Positions 10,139 through 22,075 of a stretch of 64,000 nt of DNA are shown piece by piece. Location: assembly GCA_949130485.1 (NCBI GenBank), contig OX422184.1, positions 9,464,996-9,528,995 on the forward strand. The letters are read 5' to 3'. The notes beneath the pieces were generated by a model. That model was not told the origin of the DNA and searched no databases. It worked only from the letters and a program-made list of their open reading frames with translations. A program made the translations under genes and the position numbers. How positions within the stretch are numbered: the stretch's first letter is position 1; each line of letters opens with the position of its first letter. The stretch comes from Agelas oroides (lineage: Eukaryota > Porifera > Demospongiae > Agelasida > Agelasidae).

Positions 10139-12450
10139 GTGAGATACTTGCCCCGTTGACTTGTACTTGTATTCCAGTTGGCAAGAGTCACCCACCTAAC
10201 GTCACCGAGATATCGTCGCTAATAGCGACCAGATGTAGCTGTTTTTGACAGGAAGTTAGGGCTTTACGACCATTCCACAAGTCGAACCAACTGGTGTACT
10301 AAGAGTACCTACCAACCAAATAACTTACGATGATGAGGTCAGCATTCATCTGCGGGAAGGATTTAAGCTTATATTGCTGAACCAGGTGGGCGTTGGCCAC
10401 CACAACATGTAAACAACGAAGTGGGCGGGGCTAATTATCTTGCGTAATGTACAAAGGTAAACATGAATAGAAGCAAGAGTTTGTGATTCACATCTAAGTT
10501 ACAATAGCAGTTGAAATCCTGCATCATTCTTGCTGTTTTCATGTGGACCCAGTCCTTAAACCCCCTGAGTTGGTATACTATCCCTACTCTTACAAAAATC
10601 ACGGAGTAAATGGTTACTATATATGCTCACGATAAGTTCATGCGCTTTCCGCGCAAAGCTAAGAACCTTAACGAGATTTGAGGGTAGGCCCCTCCATGAT
10701 AAGTGCTAACTAGTAAGATGATTCATGCACCATCGTGGGGCGAGCCTGAGCGAGCAATGCATTGCCGATTTAATGGTTTGCCATGGCACACAAACCATGC
10801 ACTGTTAATAACAGCAGGATTCGTCACTGCATGTCTGCTGTTCCATGAGCGTGGCAAGGAATACTGGTTTCATGTACTACTGTGCGTAATTTGTACTGTC
10901 TGTGAGCAGCCTGCCCTTGTCTGTCCTGGTCCGAAGTGGCCACGCGTGCGTTAACTTGAGTCGTCTTCGCTCCGGGTTTCTTTCACGCCGACGTTGCGCT
11001 CTGGCAGCAGGCTGGACACGAGACTATCCGAGGACGTTCAGTCTTCGTGAAATATTGAAATGCGCTCATTTAAAATTTACGGTATATGGCCGCAAGCAAA
11101 CAAACAAGCATGTGTGCAATGCAGTCACGCTAGTGTGGGGCTCGCTCAGGGTCGCCCCAATGAGTAGCGATGTCGGGGTGAAAGTCAAAATTCGTTTATC
11201 ACAACAACAACCTTTGTTTTTAAAAAGAGCATAAAATGGCGATTCCAACCGTACCCATATCAATGAGATTGGGTGAATACAGCAAGCGATACGGTCTTCG
11301 AAATGTAACTGGTTTGCCAAATTTTTCTACGTCATTTTAGCGCAATATTCCGGTCTCTACCTTTCCGGAAGCCGCTGTAAGCCCGATCAGAATGAAACTC
11401 GCTGTGAAAGATAGTCTGTACCTATTCAGTCCAATGAAGGTTGTGGATTTTAGATATCTAGTATAATCCTTGCACTAGGCTTGATAAGTGCTTAAAAAAC
11501 GGCATTTTGTGGCCATAAATAGTTGCATTTCCGGGGAAGTTGGAGCAAGGTTCCAATCAAAAACCTGTACCATCCCATTGGGCAACTACTCTAGTATACA
11601 GAACTGGTTGTGCTTTGTTGAATATTAAAGTAGCTGTGAGCAGCATTACAAAATGTCTTAACACTTCAACAATTTGCAGAAAGTAGCGAGATGTGACAAA
11701 AAATTGTGTGTAGTTCCGATCGAGGCGGATATTTTTAACAAAGCTGTGCAAGGAAATATACCCAAGCCTCAAAGGAACCTCTATACCAAATTTGATGTCA
11801 ATATATTAAGACATTGTGCATACTTTTGGAAACTCTGACATCGCTACAATGAGGCTAGACCACACCTTTGGACTGACATCATCTGGAAAGACAGGAAGAG
11901 GCGGTACTTATTCGCGGGTGATCGTCAATGAGCTGAGGGCTGCCAAACACGAAGCTTTTTCTCGCCGACAGGGAAAAAGCGTTCTCCATATTTTACTTCA
12001 GGTAGGAGTAATTGCTTCAATGTAAATAGGCTGGACTAGTTTATTTAAATGGCTGATAAGTGCCTAGTAAGCTATTTCTACTTGTTTGAAGCCATTTTGT
12101 GCTGACTATGCATGCTATACTTTACATTACCAAAACGTTCTCCACTTGCTAATTGTGTCATATGCTTGCATGAGCCGAAATACGACTGCTCTGAGCCTCA
12201 GTGTGCTTATGACCATGCATGTGTTATGTTGCCTGTTAACTTTGTTCTTGTAGGCTCGCTACATCATACTGCGCACAGGCTTAGAAAATGCTACTCTCAC
12301 CTTGTAGGGGAAGGCTGCTCAGGCTTACCCACACATCAACTTTCAGCTTTCTATCTCCAATAAAGGCTAGTAACCAACTCGTGACCTTGACCACACCCAC
12401 TCATTAACGAGCATGCAATAGTCAGCACTCTCGGTTGTCAAACACCCGCT
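10139..12450. other. No gene recognised apart from one solo repeat end
   Basis: Frames up to 110 codons occur (for example 10902-11234) but none shows a domain or splice layout I can support. At 10543-10569 there is a right end of the 3754-4741 element family. Confidence 0.4.
10543..10569. repeat. Solo right end of the 3754-4741 element family
   Basis: GTGGACCCAGTCCTTAAACC followed by CCCTGAG matches the right terminus at 4717-4741 (GGACCCAGGCCTTAAGTC) with few differences. Confidence 0.5.
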
Positions 12451-12984
12451 CAAGGCAACTCCCACTTGATGTTTGTACCAAGTTGGGTGCGTAGTAACAG
12501 AAATTTTGGGACCCCCATCCCTAAAGTGTACGTGAGTTTGGGGACCCCTGATTTAGGGAGCCTGCTGTCAATTGATGTCAACGGTTGTACCATGATTGAG
12601 TGAAGTACATTAACGCACCGTATCTCGATTTCTGTCCCGCTAGTAACCAGCATTGCAAACTCACCCCTACCAACAGGCTCCATTTCCAAACAGTATAAGA
12701 ATGGGTCCTGTTCCATGTTAAACCCTTTAAACCCTGAATTTTTTTCACTTGAGACTAGTTTTAGCCTAAACATGCCTAATATTACCCCAAGTGTATAACT
12801 ATTCCGTAGGCTGTAGCATAGCAAGTCATATCCAAATCTACATGTGGCAATGGAAGCTGAAATCAAGGGAAGAAACAAATGACACCAGATCTATGAGCAC
12901 ATCAAAGATGGAAAGTACTGCGAAGGACTTGCAAAATTTGACATTCGCAGTGGAGATGTATTGCTATTACATTGGAGGTACGTT

Positions 12985-13256
12985 TTATGTCAATGTTATG
13001 CTAAGAGTTCCCCCCTCAGACATAATTTTCCCCCGTTTGTCAGGTCCATGGATGATCCCGACTGGCAGATACTGAAATAGTTTGTAAATGCCTCCTAAGT
13101 TGGCATTGTCTACCACTAACTTGTCATGAAACCACCGATTTTGCCAATTTTTGACTTTGGAAATTAAAAAGTCAAGACTACCATCTTTATCTAAGTCAAT
13201 CTCTGTCAAATCTCCACTGTATTTCACAAAGATGTAATCGTTATCCGTATCCGTGG
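12985..13256 (-). CDS. FG-GAP-repeat exon (integrin-like beta-propeller blade)
   Basis: On the minus strand an acceptor ATCAG lies just before 13256. The exon reads DTDNDYIFVKYSGDLTEIDL and continues with DLDKDGSLDF. The DxDxDGxxD loop is the calcium-binding signature of FG-GAP repeats, found in integrin alpha chains and many secreted or surface proteins. The frame stays open to 12985, and a real donor may lie earlier, so the 3' edge is uncertain. Neighbouring minus-strand frames at 13284-13496 and 12450-12878 could be other exons of the same gene but show no domain. It could be a live exon or a stray fragment; no full gene could be assembled. Confidence 0.45.
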
Positions 13257-13510
13257 CTGATCACTACGTGCTACAGGTACCTCCTAGAAGCACACCACAA
13301 ACCAGCTGTCGCACCTCATATATACGCACGTGCATTCTTTCCTATCAACCGTGGCAGTCAAGTCAGTAAAATCGCAGTTTGGTGGATCAGCCATAGGTCT
13401 ATGCTTCCAAAAGTGCCACTGACCACAAGTACTCAACCTGCCAACAGGTACTGAATTTTCATATATGCATACAGGCACCAACAATTCTCCCTTCACCAGC
13501 TACACCACCA

Positions 13511-13717
13511 TCACCCCTCAAGCGTGGATCTTGGTACGCCGTGCTCTCGAGCAGCTCGAAGAATGGCAGTACCGTTCTTTACAGCCTCAATAGCCGTTAG
13601 CATTGATGTTTCTGACCACTGCTTACGTTTCTTCACTTTCCTTGGGCTTCTAAGAAGAGCAGGGGCTGAGTGTGATCGTGGTCGTCCTCGTCTCTTCTTG
13701 CTCGAGCTACGGCTCAT
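13511..13717 (-). CDS. psq helix-turn-helix exon, pogo-like or domesticated
   Basis: The 68-codon frame begins MSRSSSKKRRGRPRSHSA, which includes a GRPR AT-hook-like patch. It continues with KQWSETSMLTAIEAVKNG and REHGVPRSTL, the pipsqueak-type helix-turn-helix that opens pogo transposases and CENP-B/jerky-like proteins. The stop right after STLEG coincides with a possible donor (GGGTGATG), so this may be a first exon rather than a truncated gene. No DDE domain follows within range. Pogo transposase remnant, or a small host psq-domain protein: both remain possible. Confidence 0.5.
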   Translation of the reverse strand: MSRSSSKKRRGRPRSHSAPALLRSPRKVKKRKQWSETSMLTAIEAVKNGTAILRAAREHGVPRSTLEG

Positions 13718-13992
13718 TATTTCCCGCTCGGAGTGCAGAGGCTAAAATGGACAAAAAAAAAAGAGATTATTATTCACTCTGGATAGTCAAACTATGTACA
13801 ACAAACCTTTGGGTAAGCTGCAGACAGGAGAACAAAACTCGACAAGCGTACTCCGCTTGATCCGGCTTCTGCCACGAGATAGCCGGGAGAATATTTCTGT
13901 ACTCTTGTGCCGTTTATCCTCCGTATACCACCTGTCGGTATTTGGCACACCCGGTGTTGATAATAGGTACGTGTCGATAATTGGCAGCTTAC

Positions 13993-15074
13993 GCTAAACC
14001 TCCATAAAATGTTCGGTTTTCCCCATTGATAGTAATAGTGATACCATCCAGATACAGAGTTCTGAGATCAGCAACAAAAGGTGATAAGAAGGCATCAATA
14101 CCGTGCTTACATATATCCAGATGTTTGCCAACTGCCACAACAAAAATTGCTTTCAAAGAGGAACGAAACTGTGGCCTTATATTCTCAAGCATAAAGAAAA
14201 GGCAACCTAGTTTGTGAGTTTGAACGTATGATCCAATTGGGTTACAAAGTTCAACTTCATCGTAGTAACCAATAATTTGTAAAGCTTGGGGATCTGACAT
14301 AAACATTGGATGTGCCTTAAAGAGGGACCCATCACAGAAATCACCAAGAAAATCTCCTTCAGCTTGATGAGGAGAAAATACTTCCTTTAGAACTTCTGTA
14401 TTGTTCAGTAGTACCTTAATGGTCTTGAGGAGTGGAACATTCCAAGCAAAATCTCTGTAGGTTCCTGAAAATACCAAAAGACACAATTCTATCACATAAC
14501 ATACTCACAAGGAGTATATAATGAATGGTAACGGAAACTCGGGCTCAAGAACAGAATCCGGGAAACTCAAAGTAAAGTCTCAACACAATAATGCATTAAA
14601 GAGGTACTACTTACCACAAATGGGAAATGGTCTGCATAGAACTTCTCCTGAAGGAAAGCACTGCCAAGACCTTCAAATGGATCAAGAATGACTGGATCCA
14701 AGCCATCAATTACATCTGAGTTTATTCCTGCGTCATGTAGCTTCTGTTTGATTGTCTTTAACATAAGTAGATGTTTGTATGCAAAGTGTCCGACATCCAT
14801 CTATTACATTCCTGTACAGCAACTTGTGAAAGTCGCCGGCCTTCCAGTAACTTAAGGAGAAACTCAGACCAAGTGTGTCACGATGGTGACGATAGAGATG
14901 CGTGTTTAAGCCAGAAAACGTACAGAAATTCTCCTCACAGCCGTACACAGGGCACACCGTGGAAAATGATGGATCTTTGCTGTGAACAAGACGAAGGTGA
15001 CTAATCTGCAAAGGCAAAGTCGGCGAGAAATAGCCACAGAGAGAACATACGACTGGCACAACAGATGAGGCCAT
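13993..15074 (-). CDS. Multicopy metazoan family gene with C2H2 head, partial
   Basis: Three minus-strand pieces can be read. The first (15074 to about 14880) starts MASSVVPVVCSLCGYF and carries two C2H2-type fingers (CSLC...HLRLVH and CPVYGC...HLYRHH). The second ends at a GTAAGT donor at 14614 and holds GLDPVILDPFEGLGSAF. The third begins after TTTTCAG at 14464 and carries YYDEVELCNPIGSY, HKLGCLFFML and DAFLSPFVADLRTLY, ending FYGGLA at a GTAAGC donor (13992). This layout belongs to a large uncharacterised family in corals, sponges and fish that behaves like a mobile or expanded gene; no function is known to me. Splice signals suggest an intact 5' half. The expected next exon (a Cys-rich CRxC segment) was not found downstream. 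Confidence 0.5.
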
Positions 15075-15098
15075 GCTAACATCACGTGAGAAAAGATT

Positions 15099-15344
15099 TC
15101 ACCTTGCCTTTTGCAGGTGGAAATTCCGAGTAATCCACATATTCTCTTTTAAGATCATTTCCTCCAGCCTCCTTGGAACTGGAGGTAGTCCTTGGCCAAC
15201 TGGGTATAAAGCCTGACTTGATTGTGCTTTGGCAGCAGCTGAATCTCCTTGCAACGCTGCTGAACTCAACAGCTGGGTTAATGGTGGCAGGTTGCCCGAA
15301 CTGGGGTTCAGATTGAGATGGCGAAATGGTGCATATGTTTCCAT
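15099..15344 (-). other. Retroelement-associated ORF fragment
   Basis: The 81-codon frame contains YPVGQGLPPVPRRLEEMIL. This GLPPVP-type motif is one I associate with proteins encoded beside retroelement or tyrosine-recombinase genes in sponges and corals. Family, ends and age cannot be read from this piece; treat it as a broken fossil fragment. Confidence 0.3.
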
Positions 15345-15419
15345 GTATGGGAAAGGAAAAGGGGAAAAGGAAATGACAGAAAATAATTATGTGAGAGTTG
15401 TAATTGATCTCATGTAGAG

Positions 15420-16590
15420 TGCACTACCTATTAAAATAATGATGAAAAAGGATCACACTCTCAGAGAGAGTGGAGAAATGTCAATGAAGTAGTGCACCCA
15501 TTTTTCACAATTAATATTACCACAAAAACCCAGTCTTTTGCTTGTGCTGCAGATACATGCATCCATTATCTCAACTATGCACAAGACAATGCCTGAATTA
15601 ACCACGATTTCAAAATGTAAATTTTGCATTGATTCATTTACTTTGGTGCTTTTAACATGCATTATCCATTTCCCAATGAATCAACACCGATGCAGAACAT
15701 GTGTCATATTGGTCTTGTTTTCCTGTGGATCACCATTGATCCACACCATTTGGCACATTCATTCAAAATTTACTGCAACTGCATCTTGCAAGTTGCTATG
15801 ACACGTATAAGGGTACTCGTACGAGCACACAATCTGCGCACGCGCATGCACCCTTGCGGCGTGCGCACCCTCATGGCACGCCCACCCTTGCAGGATGCAC
15901 GCCTTATCTTCCTCTGTTAACTTGCTTTAATCTCCTATTAAAAATAAAGTCTATTACTTCCGGTGCCTCCAGTGCAAGTGCTTCAGTATGTGTATGCGTA
16001 TGTGTTTTCGCATCAATAGCACTTGACGATTACCATCGCTACAATATTTGAACCAAAGACAGCTCCACGAAGGACAGCTGCACGAAGTTCTAACAGTTTG
16101 TAGCTTGTAGCATAAATGTATGCACACTATATGTTTATGCATTCTTGCTGGTCATGCATACATGCAAATACAAGACAGCTTGCAAAAGGCATGTTGCCAA
16201 GGTAAGTGCAACTTAAAACAAGTCTGTTTCCAAAATCCAAATGTATGAATGGTGGCTTGTGTTTGCTTGTAGCATTCATACTTCAAAAATTGGATATAGT
16301 TGCAAATAGTTGCAAGCTTGTGTCAAGTTAACAATGACTTGCTACATGCTTGTGTTTGCTTGTAGCAATTACACTTGAAAAATTGCAAGCTTGCTGTAAG
16401 CTTGTTTACGCTTGAGTAGTATTGCTAAATACTTGCAGCAAGTGTCTACTTTACTTGCATCAAGCATGTTGGTTTATCAAAGGGACACTGTCCATTTTCA
16501 CATAAATGTCAGAAGTGCCCTGACACAGCTTCTTGTCATGGGGGTCAGCTGAGGAGTGTGGTCCAGACTTCGGATAAAGAATGAGTCAAC
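15420..16590. other. No gene recognised
   Basis: Only shadows and short frames are present. A few short interspersed variants of AGCTTGTGTTTGCTTGTAGC around 16250-16400 give a loose repetitive texture. Confidence 0.4.
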
Positions 16591-16598
16591 TCCAACTG

Positions 16599-17340
16599 TT
16601 CCCCAATAGTCTTAATGATCCCAGTTTTATCATCAATGACAAACTGTATGTGTGTGATAGTAGGAACCACAGAATTCAAATCCTGAGCACGGAGTTGATG
16701 CATGTGAATAGATTTGGTAACTTGGGTACGGAAAAGGTATGAGTGGGTTTGGGAGAGATAGTTTTAAAACTATTGTTGCTACGGTGATTGAGAGGGTTGG
16801 TTCACCAAACCAACTGACCATTACCCAGGGTGGAGCGGGAAATTTGTACATGACTGGTGCTAACAATGATTGTGTGCCAGTCTTTGACTGCAAGGGACAA
16901 TTTTTGTCTACTTTCGGTAGAAAGAATACTGCTTCCAACCTCGTTCCCAGACCAGTAGCATGTGACCTGGGAACGAGATACCAAGCTATTTCCACACGAG
17001 AACAGATGAAGTTTATTACTTGTGTACTTGTTAATAACTCTTACCTTTATTTCTATGTCTCTCACAAATTTCTGCTCCATCCTGGGCAATGTCAGTTGGT
17101 TAGGTGAACTAACCCCTCTTTATTAACAAGCTGGTCACAACCAGCACAGACACCATAAGGACAGTCTTGTATCTGGGAACAAGGTCTGTGTTGACTGCTG
17201 TAACATGAAATTTTTATTATTAAATTTCATTGTACACACCGCAATAGGTGTAAACGTAACCGACACTAACAATGATCATGTGCAAGTCTTTGACTGCAAC
17301 TCTCTCACTGAACCGCACAAGTTCCATGGCCACTCATGGG
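16599..17340 (+). pseudogene. NHL-repeat fragments (TRIM/NHL-like)
   Basis: Three separate NHL blades can be read on the plus strand. The first, from 16599, contains FIINDKLYVCDSRNHRIQIL. The second, at about 16797-16930, contains GAGNLYMTGANNDCVPVF then GQFLSTFG. The third, at about 17240-17330, contains VTDTNNDHVQVFDCN. NHL blades form beta-propellers in TRIM-NHL and other invertebrate proteins, families that are strongly expanded in sponges. The blades lie in different frames with stops between them, so this is a decayed gene or retained fragment. A small palindromic MITE remnant lies within it at 16942-16977. Confidence 0.6.
16942..16977. repeat. Short palindrome related to the TAGCCTCG MITEs
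   Basis: CTCGTTCCCAG pairs with CTGGGAACGAG across a 14-base loop. The outer bases of the family terminus have diverged. Confidence 0.55.
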
Positions 17341-18280
17341 ACAATCTTAATGGCTTTTTCCCTTGTTGCCTCGTGATGCAGCAACTCAGCAAAATCCTCT
17401 GGGCCTTATCACGCACATAAGTGTTACCAACCTGGGCAGGAGAACACACACACACAGTAACTCTTGCATTTTTTGAGTCTAAAATGTAGCACCCTTCCTC
17501 ACTCTTTTCGTATTCTAGTGCTTAGCTAGTACCAACTATCAAGTAACCCTGCCATGTTGTATTCCTCACTTTCAACTGCCATGGACTGTGGGTCTCTGCC
17601 TAACCCAGCCAATGGCCAAGTTAGTCACACTGCTGGTACAGCATTTGGACTGATACCACCTACAGTTGTAATACAGGCTACAACCTGACCTGAGACAGTA
17701 CTGGCTTCTGCTTCGGGCAAAGGATAGCGTCTTCTTGGGGACTTTGTAATCCCACAGAAGAGACCACACCTTTTTTTTTCTGCCTGTCTGACTTCAGTTT
17801 GTTTGAGTCAGAGTTGGTGAAGCCCCTCAACACTACTGAAGGGGGGGAAAAGTGGGAAAAAGAACTAGAAGGTAATTCACGAGTTTTTGGAACAAGCAAT
17901 TGGCTGTACTCTCAAATTGTTTTGCACCAAAGTACCATGGCCGTAGACAAGTTTTTTAGTTTGGGGGTGCTAACTTTCACCACACATCATAAGCAGTTGT
18001 GTGCTGTGTGCTACTGCTATACCCTCCACATAGAAATGCCAAAAATTTACCCTTGTCTACAGCTTTGTGAACCTCAATCAAAGCACATTATGCATGCTGG
18101 CTAGATGTTTCACTTGTCAGTGCAGTCATTTTACATATAATGTATACATGTAAATGTAACACCAGGTATCCAGGCATGTACCTACAAATATACAGGAGGT
18201 ATGTGGGAAGTTGCTTTCAATGAAGTTCCATCATGCACATCCAGACATCAGTCTATAATCCTTTTTTTCTTATAAATCAG

Positions 18281-18436
18281 GACTGGCTCGATCATCTGGA
18301 TTCTCCAGCCCTATTATTTTCGTTCATTGAATGTTTGGATCAGTACCAAAAGGATCAGCAACGGCAGGTGGTGATTGCAGAACAGTCCATATACAGGATT
18401 ATGAAAATCTACCCTATCATCTTATACAGTTGTGAG
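18281..18436 (+). CDS. Internal exon of an unidentified host gene (52 codons)
   Basis: A pyrimidine-rich tract and TATAAATCAG precede GACTGGCTCGATC; the exon ends TGTGAG just before GTATCA. It is exactly 156 bases, phase 0 at both sides, and reads DWLDHLDSPALLFSFIECLD followed by QYQKDQQRQVVIAEQSIYRI. Composition is strongly protein-like and mostly helical. I do not recognise the family. Flanking exons were not found: the downstream side is interrupted by the MITE at 18613, and upstream frames at 17799-18104 do not join cleanly. It could be a retained exon of a decayed gene. Confidence 0.42.
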
Positions 18437-18603
18437 GTATCATTAGTTCATCTTGACAGTTGTAGTTTTAAATTTCACCAGACTCTCTCCTCGTGGCTAA
18501 AGCTTCGATTTGTACCGTCTGTGAGGCTGGTAGTGACGACAGCAGTTGTGTGGCAGAGTGTTGAGAACTTTTACTGCACATAGATTTCCACGGTAGGAAC
18601 ACA

Positions 18604-19040
18604 GGAAGACGGTAGCCTCGTTCCCAGGTCTTCCCACCGTCCAGTTTTTGATCGCTTGCAGTATGCAAAAACGGAGGGGGAAGGCGTGGTATCATTTATC
18701 ATGTGAATGACGTCAGTGTCTACCTAGGTAGATAGAGGGGGGGAGGGGTCCCTGATCGAAAGGGCGCATTTCGCACACGCGTTCTTCGTTTTGAACCAAG
18801 AGCGGTACGCCTTCCACTTCATGAACATTCGAAACTCCAGCGCTTGAGGCTGAAACTACAAGATCAGGCATCTAGCTTGTTCTTTCGACAGGGGACCCCT
18901 CCCCCCCTCTGTCTACCTAGGTAGACACTGACGTCACTCACGTGATAAATGATACCAGGCCTTCCCCCTCCGTTTTTGCATACTGCAAGCGATCAAAAAC
19001 TGGACGGTGGGAAGGCCTGGGAACGAGGCTAGGAAGACGG
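18604..19040. mobile_element. Foldback MITE with 9-bp target duplication
   Basis: The element runs 18613-19031 (419 bp) from TAGCCTCGTTCCCAGG to CCTGGGAACGAGGCTA. The arms are nearly perfect inverted repeats of about 170 bp; both contain TCTACCTAGGTAGA and the CCGTCCAGTTTTTGATCGC block. The 9 bp GGAAGACGG occur directly on both sides (18604-18612 and 19032-19040). Long terminal repeats with a 9-bp target duplication are the pattern of Mutator-like elements. No coding capacity. Confidence 0.85.
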
Positions 19041-19421
19041 TACCAAATGCTCTCCCACCGACTGGGTTCGCTGATCACTTACACTCCAGAATCGCTTGAT
19101 ACCGGTGCACTCCGCTGCCTTCTAATCAAAAGTACCCCCACGATAATATGCCGATGATGAGTGCAAGGGTAATTCCGACTGTAGCAACTATGGCAGTGTA
19201 AATCTTGTCAGAAATACACTCAGGCAGCACAGTATGTACAGTGCAATTGATTGCTATTGCAGCTGATGTAAGGTCTGCAGCAGCGAGCAACAGAACAAAA
19301 TAGCACAGCTGAGCGTCATCTCACACGTTGCAAAACTGCGGCCAGTATAGCTTGTTCGAAATACTTTGGCCCCGTGGGCCGCGGGCACTTTTTATATACA
19401 GCAAAACCCCAGGAGACAAAA

Positions 19422-19610
19422 CTACACGAGAAGGGTCGTGAGGGTGATGGATATCTCTAAATCTGCGTGCTGGAGTTGCTTAGGTGAAAGCTTTGCATAC
19501 ACACCTTCCCCACTTCCAGCTTTATCATTCCGTATAAAGAAATGCACTTGGGCCTGAGGCTGATATTTCACTTCTCGGTTTATAGTAGGTACAAGGTAGA
19601 GGTTACCCAC
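19422..19610 (-). CDS. Unrecognised 62-codon open segment
   Basis: The frame contains PTINREVKYQPQAQVHFFI and GEGVYAKLSPKQLQHADLEI and looks protein-coding in composition. The start is not certain, and no splice sites or neighbours decide it. I do not recognise the family. Confidence 0.28.
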   Translation of the reverse strand: MGNLYLVPTINREVKYQPQAQVHFFIRNDKAGSGEGVYAKLSPKQLQHADLEISITLTTLLV

Positions 19611-19619
19611 TAAGACTCA

Positions 19620-20520
19620 CCTCCCACAAGACAAGTAAACTTTGTGCAAGGCTGTTTCACAAACTCGCCGTGTGCTGGGTGTAGTCAATGTCTAGCAATT
19701 TTGAACCCTACATTTGGCGTACGGTAACACGCCATGATACTAACAGAAAAGTAAAAGTGAAGTTCAACAAAGTCAGGATAGCTCTTTCTTTCTTCTGCTG
19801 CCTGTTGTCCCCTCTGCAGTGAAGCGATTGTACTGAAGCCTGGAGGTCATAAGTCACTTTTCACAATGAGATTATAATGAAGCTCAACTTATGCAGCTGG
19901 GCTCATAATTTCCAAAGTTGGTTTGACGTGTGTTCTGTCCATACCATATTTTAACACTGACAACCCAGATAAGATCATTTTAGCAGCTTGGTAGGTGCAT
20001 TGTGAGTTTGTTAGTGAATGTTATTTAATAACCTGGGCAGGCAGAGTAAAGAAAAATAATAAACTGGAAGTCACCAGAGGAGGAGACACATGCAGGTATG
20101 CTGCTTTACCATGATGGAATTACAGAGTATCACGACTACTTAACCTTCTATATAATATGATGTGTGGGTGGGTCAAAGACACTGACAGTATATATGTGGT
20201 CAACTACAAAGCCACATGAATCCACACAGGTAGACTTTCACTTTGGTGAAGATTAGAACTCTGTGGTACTTTCATGTGCAGAGATACAATGTGCAAAATG
20301 TGTCTATGTTTTGTTGTCAAACAAATGGAGCCAAGCCTTAATAAACCTGAGGTGTTCATGAGAGGTTTGTATCTGCGTCGATACTGAAACTTATTAATGA
20401 ACTGGTGGAAAGTTTTGAAGAGAAAATACCATTGTTTTCACACTCCTGACGGCATGCAACACTCTGAACGACATGTCACTGTTAGCATTGTGTAGCTAGT
20501 GCATTACTGTTAGTTGCGTC
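19620..20520. other. No gene recognised
   Basis: A right end of the 3754-4741 element family lies at 20327-20351 (GGAGCCAAGCCTTAATAAAC then CTGAG). Nothing else is supported. Confidence 0.4.
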
Positions 20521-20676
20521 CGTCCATCCAGTGCTGCCTTGATATGGCTAAATTCCATATCATGTGTCATGCAACTTTATGTCACGATATGACGATATGT
20601 CATGAAAATGTTGTCAACTGTACAAACAGTCACTGTACAAACAAAAATGGAAGAACATGAATGATTACAAAGTGCT

Positions 20677-21229
20677 TTAGTAGTCAGAGTTTTCGAATAG
20701 ACAAATAAGTTTGTCTGCATTCTCTGGAAGTAAGCTACTTGGTCGATTGTTTATTACATTACGTGCAAGACTGAATAGTCTCTCTGATGGCACACTGGTT
20801 GCCACTATGGAGAATCTCTTCTGCACCAGTTTGCTCATGAGAATCTTTCCTTGACTTCTTTGCTGTGGCTCATAGCCCCCTGTTGCTGCTTCCTCCTTTG
20901 ACTCATTATCTTGTGAGCTGTGATTGCTGTACATGTCAAGAAGTTCCTCTTCAAGAACTCTCTCAAGTAGCTTGTACAACAGAGGTTTCACACTACTAAT
21001 CGTTGGATTATTTCTCAATTGACATTGCTTCAGTCACTTTCTGAAAAGGCTTAAGGATGTTCACAAGCTCCTCAATAACTGTCCAGTCACCTCCCTCAGC
21101 GGCAATCGCTGCTTGTTGCTCAGCCGGCCTCTTCAGCATACTTAGGGTGCTTCCCCAGCGAGTAGGGCACTCCTGGATCAGTTGGTGCTGAGGAAGTTGC
21201 CTGTTTTTCTGTAAGTTTCTATGTATCAA
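20677..21229 (-). pseudogene. hAT transposase C-terminal relic
   Basis: Two consecutive minus-strand frames hold the end of a hAT transposase of the ZBED4/6-like kind. The 5' piece has ECPTRWGSTLSMLKR and the following helices. The 3' piece has SIVATSVPSERLFSLARN and NNRPSSLLPENADKLICL, the hAT dimerisation domain. Between them the frame changes and the linker is short, so an internal deletion is likely. AT-rich, palindrome-like sequences at 20529-20610 (beginning CAGTGCTGCC) and 21225-21300 may be terminal repeats, but a target duplication was not recognised. The N-terminal finger and first catalytic acids are missing. Confidence 0.75.
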
Positions 21230-22075
21230 TACATTGATATGTCATGACATAACTTGGCACGATACCGCATGTCATGCTGCTATACCAGTATCGATAGCAC
21301 ACAAATAATTAGTAGGGACTTACCCACTTACCCAAACAATCCACATGGCAGTTTTTGCAACATGGCGGAAGCGCAGTATGAGCAACCCGTCTCTCTACCA
21401 AAAAGAAGATCTCGGACAAAGTATTTTGTGGGACAACAGACAATGGTCAGAACATTGTAAAATGCTCGTTTACGGCACGCAGTATCCCTTATTACCGTTA
21501 GCTAGTTCAAATACCGGTTGCTGTGATCACTTCACAATCGCTTACCCAGTCGTTCCGCAGCCTGACCGGAAGTCCATACATATACGTAGGAATTTATTTT
21601 GAGCGGAAGTTACGCTTCCTGTTAGCGTTTCGTTAACCGCAATATGAAGCGTTTTGTTTAGCAGTCTATATGACGAGTTGTGTTGGTGATATTTATTCCA
21701 AATTCAATATGCAGTATCTACTATGATCACTTTTTATACCTACCGCGTCGTAGTTGCTAAATCTGTTCGTACGGTACTCCAGGGTACAAATCGTACACGA
21801 CGTCCAAAACGAACCGCATCAGCGTTTGCTGTGACAAAAAATTTTCGGACAAGCGTACCAATTTACTACTTTGCACCGCAAAAGATGCGTCATAAGCCTG
21901 CCTCGACAAAAAATTTGGAGTTGTGTGCCCGTTCCATTCCACAGTTATGAGGCTACAAAATTACCACACGAATGATGATAATTAACCACCACGTGCAGAT
22001 CCCCCACAGCGCAGCTGCAGCAGTAACAGCTATTGTAGAGAGCTATAGGTAAGATAACAAACTCAATAAACACAG
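21230..22075. other. No gene recognised upstream of the CXC/PIN gene
   Basis: This stretch precedes the start at 22076. Frames up to 85 codons show no domain. No terminal inverted repeat matching the 3' flank after 29256 was seen. Confidence 0.4.

Noticed and set aside
12450-12878. 142-codon minus frame proposed as an exon of the FG-GAP gene
   Set aside because: No domain, no splice signals in phase, and part of it (GVPKLTYTLGMGVPK) looks like repeat sequence.
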